DNA from: Candidatus Cloacimonadota bacterium
GTDB taxonomy: Bacteria > Cloacimonadota > Cloacimonadia > Cloacimonadales > Cloacimonadaceae
Direction of reading: 5' to 3'
Assembly (NCBI GenBank): GCA_028681035.1
Contig: JAQUJJ010000050.1
Coordinates: forward strand, 1-23,789
Length of the DNA: 23,789 nt
Shown: one piece after another, positions 22,899 through 23,789 of the stretch
Layout of the letters: each line of letters opens with the position of its first letter
How positions within the stretch are numbered: the stretch's first letter is position 1
Program-made: the position numbers and the translations under genes
The notes under the pieces: model-generated
The model's input: only the letters and a program-made list of their open reading frames with translations
Told to the model about the DNA's origin: nothing
Database searches by the model: none

Positions 22899-23789
22899 AT
22901 GAAAAAGTTTTCCTGGCGTGGTATATCAATAGTCATATTTATTTGCGTAACTGCATTTTATCTGGCTCCGTTGGCTATTCCGCAGTTGCCCGAATGGTGG
23001 GCAAAGAACAAGTTGAAACTTGGTCTTGACCTTCGTGGTGGCATGCAAATTCTGCTTGAAGTAGATACTTCAGAATTGTCTGAATCAGATGCACGTGGTG
23101 CAGTTCAACAAAACATTAAAATTATTCGTGAACGTATTGACCAGTTTGGTGTGGCAGAGCCATCCATTCAAAAGCTTGGCGAAAAACGGATAATGGTTCA
23201 ACTTCCAGGAGTTTCTAATTTTGAAGCTGCTGAAAAGCTTATCAAACAAACAGCTATGTTGGAATTCAAACTAGTTGCTCAACCTGAAGATAGCAAAAAA
23301 GTGATGGAAATAATTGACACGAATATCACTAATAACCTGGCAATGTTTCCCACTCTTGCCGAACTGGACAAAAAAGATAAAAAGATTTTAGCACCAGATT
23401 CAACGCAGGCAGACAGCTTGAAAACTACGAGTGGAATTTTCAGTTCTTTAATCCGTCCTGGAGAAAGGGATTTCGAAGTAACTTATGATAGCATACGCTT
23501 AGTTCAAGATTTGATGGCTGATTCGCTATTTAAACAAGCTGTGCCGATGGGATTTCAACTTGCTTTGGAAAAGCAGAATGCCGAAACAACCAAAGCTGAC
23601 CGTCGTCTGGTAGTTTTACACTCCAATGTGGAACTTACTGGTTCAGATTTATCAAAGGCGAATGTAGATTATGGCTCTGCAACTTCAACTGATCCACGTA
23701 CAGCTAATAAACCTTATATCTCGATAGAAATGAAACGCACTGGTGCTTTGAAATTTGAGAAAGTAACTGGCGACAACATGAACCGCCGT
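22899..23789 (+). CDS. secD: protein translocase subunit SecD, N-terminal part (cut by window edge)
   Basis: Inner-membrane component of the Sec translocon that uses the proton motive force to help pull proteins to the periplasm. The 297 codons present include one N-terminal membrane helix (about 9-28), the conserved LGLDLRGGMQILLEVD, and the P1 periplasmic domain with IIRERIDQFGVAEPSIQKLG, RIMVQLPGV and a lysine-rich linker. The last part (RPYISIEM-like, here NKPYISIEMKRTGALKFEKV) leads toward the second half, which with the remaining helices is beyond the edge. The start is supported by AGGGAGC about 9 nt upstream. It is the only plus-strand gene and is divergent from the three-gene operon. 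secF would be expected downstream but is not visible. Confidence 0.95.
   Translation, partial: MKKFSWRGISIVIFICVTAFYLAPLAIPQLPEWWAKNKLKLGLDLRGGMQILLEVDTSELSESDARGAVQQNIKIIRERIDQFGVAEPSIQKLGEKRIMVQLPGVSNFEAAEKLIKQTAMLEFKLVAQPEDSKKVMEIIDTNITNNLAMFPTLAELDKKDKKILAPDSTQADSLKTTSGIFSSLIRPGERDFEVTYDSIRLVQDLMADSLFKQAVPMGFQLALEKQNAETTKADRRLVVLHSNVELTGSDLSKANVDYGSATSTDPRTANKPYISIEMKRTGALKFEKVTGDNMNRR

Overview
The window looks like part of a chromosome from an uncultured or anaerobic member of the Fibrobacteres-Chlorobi-Bacteroidetes side of the tree, most likely a Cloacimonadota (WWE1, 'Candidatus Cloacimonas'-like) bacterium. The reasons are a V-type rather than F-type ATPase operon containing the DUF2764 subunit, a long GlmL/MutL-like protein, PEGA-FGE fusion proteins, PKD and NTF2-like envelope proteins, moderately AT-rich DNA, and hairpin-type intergenic repeats. 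This assignment comes from recognising families by eye; no database was searched.

Layout. Everything from 1 to 22.6 kb is on the minus strand, so transcription runs from high to low coordinates. (i) 1-5880 is a compact V/A-type ATPase operon in the order E, DUF2764 (C-like), A, B, D, I; it has overlapping start/stop codons and is cut by the left edge inside subunit I. (ii) 5993-9169 is a two-gene unit: a membrane-anchored parvulin-type folding factor (PpiD/SurA-like) followed 6 nt later by phosphoglucosamine mutase. (iii) 9617-10711 is the tRNA 2-thiouridylase MnmA, of a variant lacking the usual second catalytic cysteine. (iv) 11103-14009 is a 968-residue ASKHA-fold GlmL/MutL homologue with a long C-terminal extension. 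(v) 14010-14956 is a gene-free stretch rich in short repeats and hairpins. (vi) 14957-18157 is an exported PEGA-FGE fold protein followed by a truncated, frameshifted second FGE-fold domain. (vii) 18158-18833 is another repeat-rich gap. (viii) 18834-22597 is a tight operon of three exported proteins of unknown function (an NTF2-like protein, a PKD-domain protein and an unrecognised one). (ix) 22899-23789 is the start of secD on the plus strand, divergent from that operon.

Most striking observations. The last 28 codons of the two adjacent FGE-fold domains align position by position. They differ almost only at the first and second positions of codons ending in C or T, while the third bases and the interspersed Trp, Ala, Cys, Arg and Gly-Phe-Arg codons are largely preserved. 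This is the signature expected of variable regions written by a diversity-generating retroelement (adenine mutagenesis of AAY codons), although no reverse transcriptase or template repeat lies in the window. Next come several intergenic repeat families: a 74-bp repeat in three copies, two hairpins with compensatory stem changes, a mirror-symmetric set of GTCCC..GGGAC units with 52-bp period, and a pair of related elements downstream of mnmA and of the MutL-like gene. A CTTGAC (or CTTGTC) box also recurs 57-111 nt upstream of seven transcription-unit leaders.

How the genes work together. The ATPase, SecD, MnmA, GlmM and PpiD are core energy, export, tRNA-modification, cell-wall and folding functions. 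The accessory part (14-22.6 kb) is a set of exported, probably periplasmic or surface proteins whose partners and targets are unknown.
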